Of a stretch of DNA of 6,612 nt, positions 5,481-6,612 are shown one piece after another; the first letter of the stretch is position 1, and every line of letters starts with the position of its first letter. The position numbers and the translations under genes are program-made. This DNA comes from Candidatus Colimonas fimequi (GTDB taxonomy: Bacteria; Bacillota; Clostridia; Peptostreptococcales; Anaerovoracaceae). Below the pieces are notes generated by a model. It had not been told where the DNA came from. It did not search any database and was given only the letters and a program-made list of their open reading frames with translations. The stretch lies in assembly GCA_018065295.1 (NCBI GenBank), contig JAGHTQ010000245.1, positions 1 to 6,612 of the forward strand, given 5' to 3'.

Positions 5481-6530
5481 TTATGCGTCTTTTCTAGCTG
5501 CAATAATTGTGAGCAGGTCAGCGAATACGCCGTATCCTGTCTGCTCAGTTGCAGCCGCTTCTTCGATGATAGTCATTGTTCCCATAAGGTCAGTTGTAAT
5601 TGAAACTGCAAGGCTTGTTCCACTTACTGAAGCATATGAATCAAACTTGCTGATTTCTTCAGGTCTTACAGAAATCTTGATCTTTCCATCCTGACGATAT
5701 GCTCTGCAGATGTACTTAATGCAGTTGCCTCTCTCTGCAGCCGCCTTGATTCTCTCAAGTGTAATGCCCTGGCTACATTCAACTTCATCAAGTTCAACAT
5801 CCTTAGGAGTGATATTAGCATCCATAAGTCCGTTTGCCAGCGCTACCATCTGGATCAGTGATTCCTTACCAGTCAGGTCGCTCATTGGGTTTGCTTCGAT
5901 GAATCCTCTAGCCTTACCTTCTGCCATGATATCATCAAATTCTCTGCCATGTTCCATTCCTGTTACCAGATAGTTAAGAGTTCTGCTCAGGATACCCTTG
6001 ATTTCCAGAACCTTACACATCTTCATGTTTTCTCTTACCATGCTGAAAAGTGGAATTGCATCGAGAATTGCTGCTTCGTACATGAACTTACAACCGTTCT
6101 GCTCAGCCAGTTCTGTCAGTTCCTTATAGCTCCAAGCCAGAGGGCCCTTGTTGATAGAAATTACATCCTTACCTCTAGTAAGTGCAGCCTTAATATGTTC
6201 TGTAGCTGTTCTTCCGTTGGCATATTCCAGTGGAGTCATCTCGATCAGTACATCATAGTCAACCTTCTCAGCAACATCAAGTGATGTCTGGTGAATTCTT
6301 GACTGCATGCTTGGTGGGAACATCTTGCCTGATTCCTTGTACTCCAGCATCTGCTCAAGATCAAGACCCCATGCATCAACGATGATACCTCTTGTCTTAG
6401 TTGAAATTGCAACGATTGCAATCTCAGTATCGTACTTCTCTCTCAGTTCTTCCTTCTTCTCCAGGAGAATCTGTGATAAAGTTGTTCCAATGCTACCGAA
6501 ACCTAATAATGCGACCTTTGTAGTCTTCAT
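5481..6530 (-). CDS. Homoserine dehydrogenase-family oxidoreductase with altered active site
   Basis: The 349-residue protein has the two-domain plan of short homoserine dehydrogenases without a C-terminal ACT domain. An N-terminal Rossmann fold has GFGSIG (10-15), DVLIEMTP (93-100) and INKGPLAW (126-133), whose K128 matches the conserved NK lysine. A catalytic/dimerisation domain covers about 150-320, and a return segment ends TGYGVFADLL (331-340). Canonical enzymes reduce aspartate semialdehyde to homoserine with NAD(P)H in Thr/Met synthesis. Here many signature residues differ. The GxxNGTxNY motif reads GILSRTLNY (179-187), and the EADPxxDxxGxDxxxK block reads EANPMSDLTGKESLIQ (212-227), so the catalytic Asp and Lys become E223 and Q227. 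The Gly-rich loop near 323-327 is EEAAA. The activity may be different or lost. ATG at 6530 is preceded by two AGAAGG copies 2 and 10 bases away. The upstream gene tail ends 35 bases before it, so the two may be co-transcribed. Confidence 0.8.
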   Translation of the reverse strand: MKTTKVALLGFGSIGTTLSQILLEKKEELREKYDTEIAIVAISTKTRGIIVDAWGLDLEQMLEYKESGKMFPPSMQSRIHQTSLDVAEKVDYDVLIEMTPLEYANGRTATEHIKAALTRGKDVISINKGPLAWSYKELTELAEQNGCKFMYEAAILDAIPLFSMVRENMKMCKVLEIKGILSRTLNYLVTGMEHGREFDDIMAEGKARGFIEANPMSDLTGKESLIQMVALANGLMDANITPKDVELDEVECSQGITLERIKAAAERGNCIKYICRAYRQDGKIKISVRPEEISKFDSYASVSGTSLAVSITTDLMGTMTIIEEAAATEQTGYGVFADLLTIIAARKDA

Positions 6531-6565
6531 TGCCTTCTTACCTTCTTCCTACTATAAATAATCTA

Positions 6566-6612
6566 TTATTTGTCGCCTACTTCCAGGGACTCTTCAAAAG
6601 ATTCTTTCTCAT
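6566..6612 (-). CDS. C-terminal fragment of an unidentified upstream gene
   Basis: On the minus strand one frame, entering from the right edge, reads EKESFEESLEVGDK and then TAA immediately followed by an in-frame TAG. The acidic, Glu-rich composition and the tandem stops look like a genuine protein end, but 14 residues are too few to assign a family. The first base of the codon phase is cut by the window edge. The 35-base gap to the homoserine dehydrogenase-like ATG would fit an operon. A second frame here gives only an 11-codon ORF starting at 6612 and was not preferred. Confidence 0.45.
   Translation of the reverse strand, partial: EKESFEESLEVGDK

Noticed and set aside
5087..5503. 138-codon minus-strand open frame opposite the DUF4015 gene
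   Set aside because: It lies antisense to a strongly supported domain, runs through the terminator region, has no ribosome site, and reads as a low-complexity shadow of the plus-strand codons.
5949..6284. 111-codon plus-strand open frame opposite the homoserine dehydrogenase-like gene
   Set aside because: The minus strand here carries continuous family motifs; the plus frame shows no recognisable domain or ribosome site.
6551..6556. TATAGT -10-like hexamer (minus strand) between the gene tail and the homoserine dehydrogenase-like gene
   Set aside because: No -35 box at proper spacing and no extended TG; the 35-base gap is equally consistent with read-through from the upstream gene.

Overview
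The window looks like chromosomal DNA of an anaerobic, low-to-moderate-GC Firmicute (Clostridia). The reasons are purine-rich Shine-Dalgarno sites, sigma-A type promoters with near-perfect hexamers, short U-tailed hairpin terminators, a NiaR-type (HTH plus 3H domain) regulator, a Gram-positive style lipoprotein, and a short archaeal/clostridial-like homoserine dehydrogenase relative. I cannot name a genus. No mobile elements, CRISPR arrays, rRNA or tRNA genes were seen, and no non-genic stretch exceeds about 150 bases.

The layout has five complete genes on alternating strands plus one gene tail. (1) A membrane protein of the PTS EIIC_2 family lies on the minus strand at 90-1166. (2) Divergent from it is a NiaR-like, niacin-responsive repressor at 1310-1837. 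(3) A secreted GH20 beta-N-acetylhexosaminidase-like enzyme is on the minus strand at 1910-3691. (4) Divergent from that is a lipoprotein with SH3-like repeats and a DUF4015 putative glycosyl hydrolase domain at 3785-5416. (5) A homoserine dehydrogenase-like protein is on the minus strand at 5481-6530, preceded by the C-terminal codons of another gene at 6566-6612. Convergent ends carry hairpin terminators at about 1861-1898 and 5432-5459, and a third, bidirectional-looking terminator at 38-69 closes the EIIC gene.

The best-supported regulatory story is the first pair. The EIIC gene has a textbook promoter (TTGACA, 16 bp, TATAAT). Its -35 box lies inside a perfect 14-bp palindrome, TGTGTCAAGACACA, of the kind I recall for Firmicute NiaR operators. 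The regulator gene starts next door on the other strand. This makes the EIIC-like protein a candidate NiaR-controlled niacin (or NAD-precursor) transporter rather than a sugar PTS component; no IIA or IIB gene is visible.

The middle pair encodes two exported carbohydrate-active-looking proteins from a shared 93-bp divergent region, suggesting a small extracellular glycan-processing module. The last gene keeps the fold signatures of homoserine dehydrogenase but has lost several catalytic and signature residues, including the usual catalytic Lys (now Gln) and Asp (now Glu). Its standard annotation is therefore questionable.
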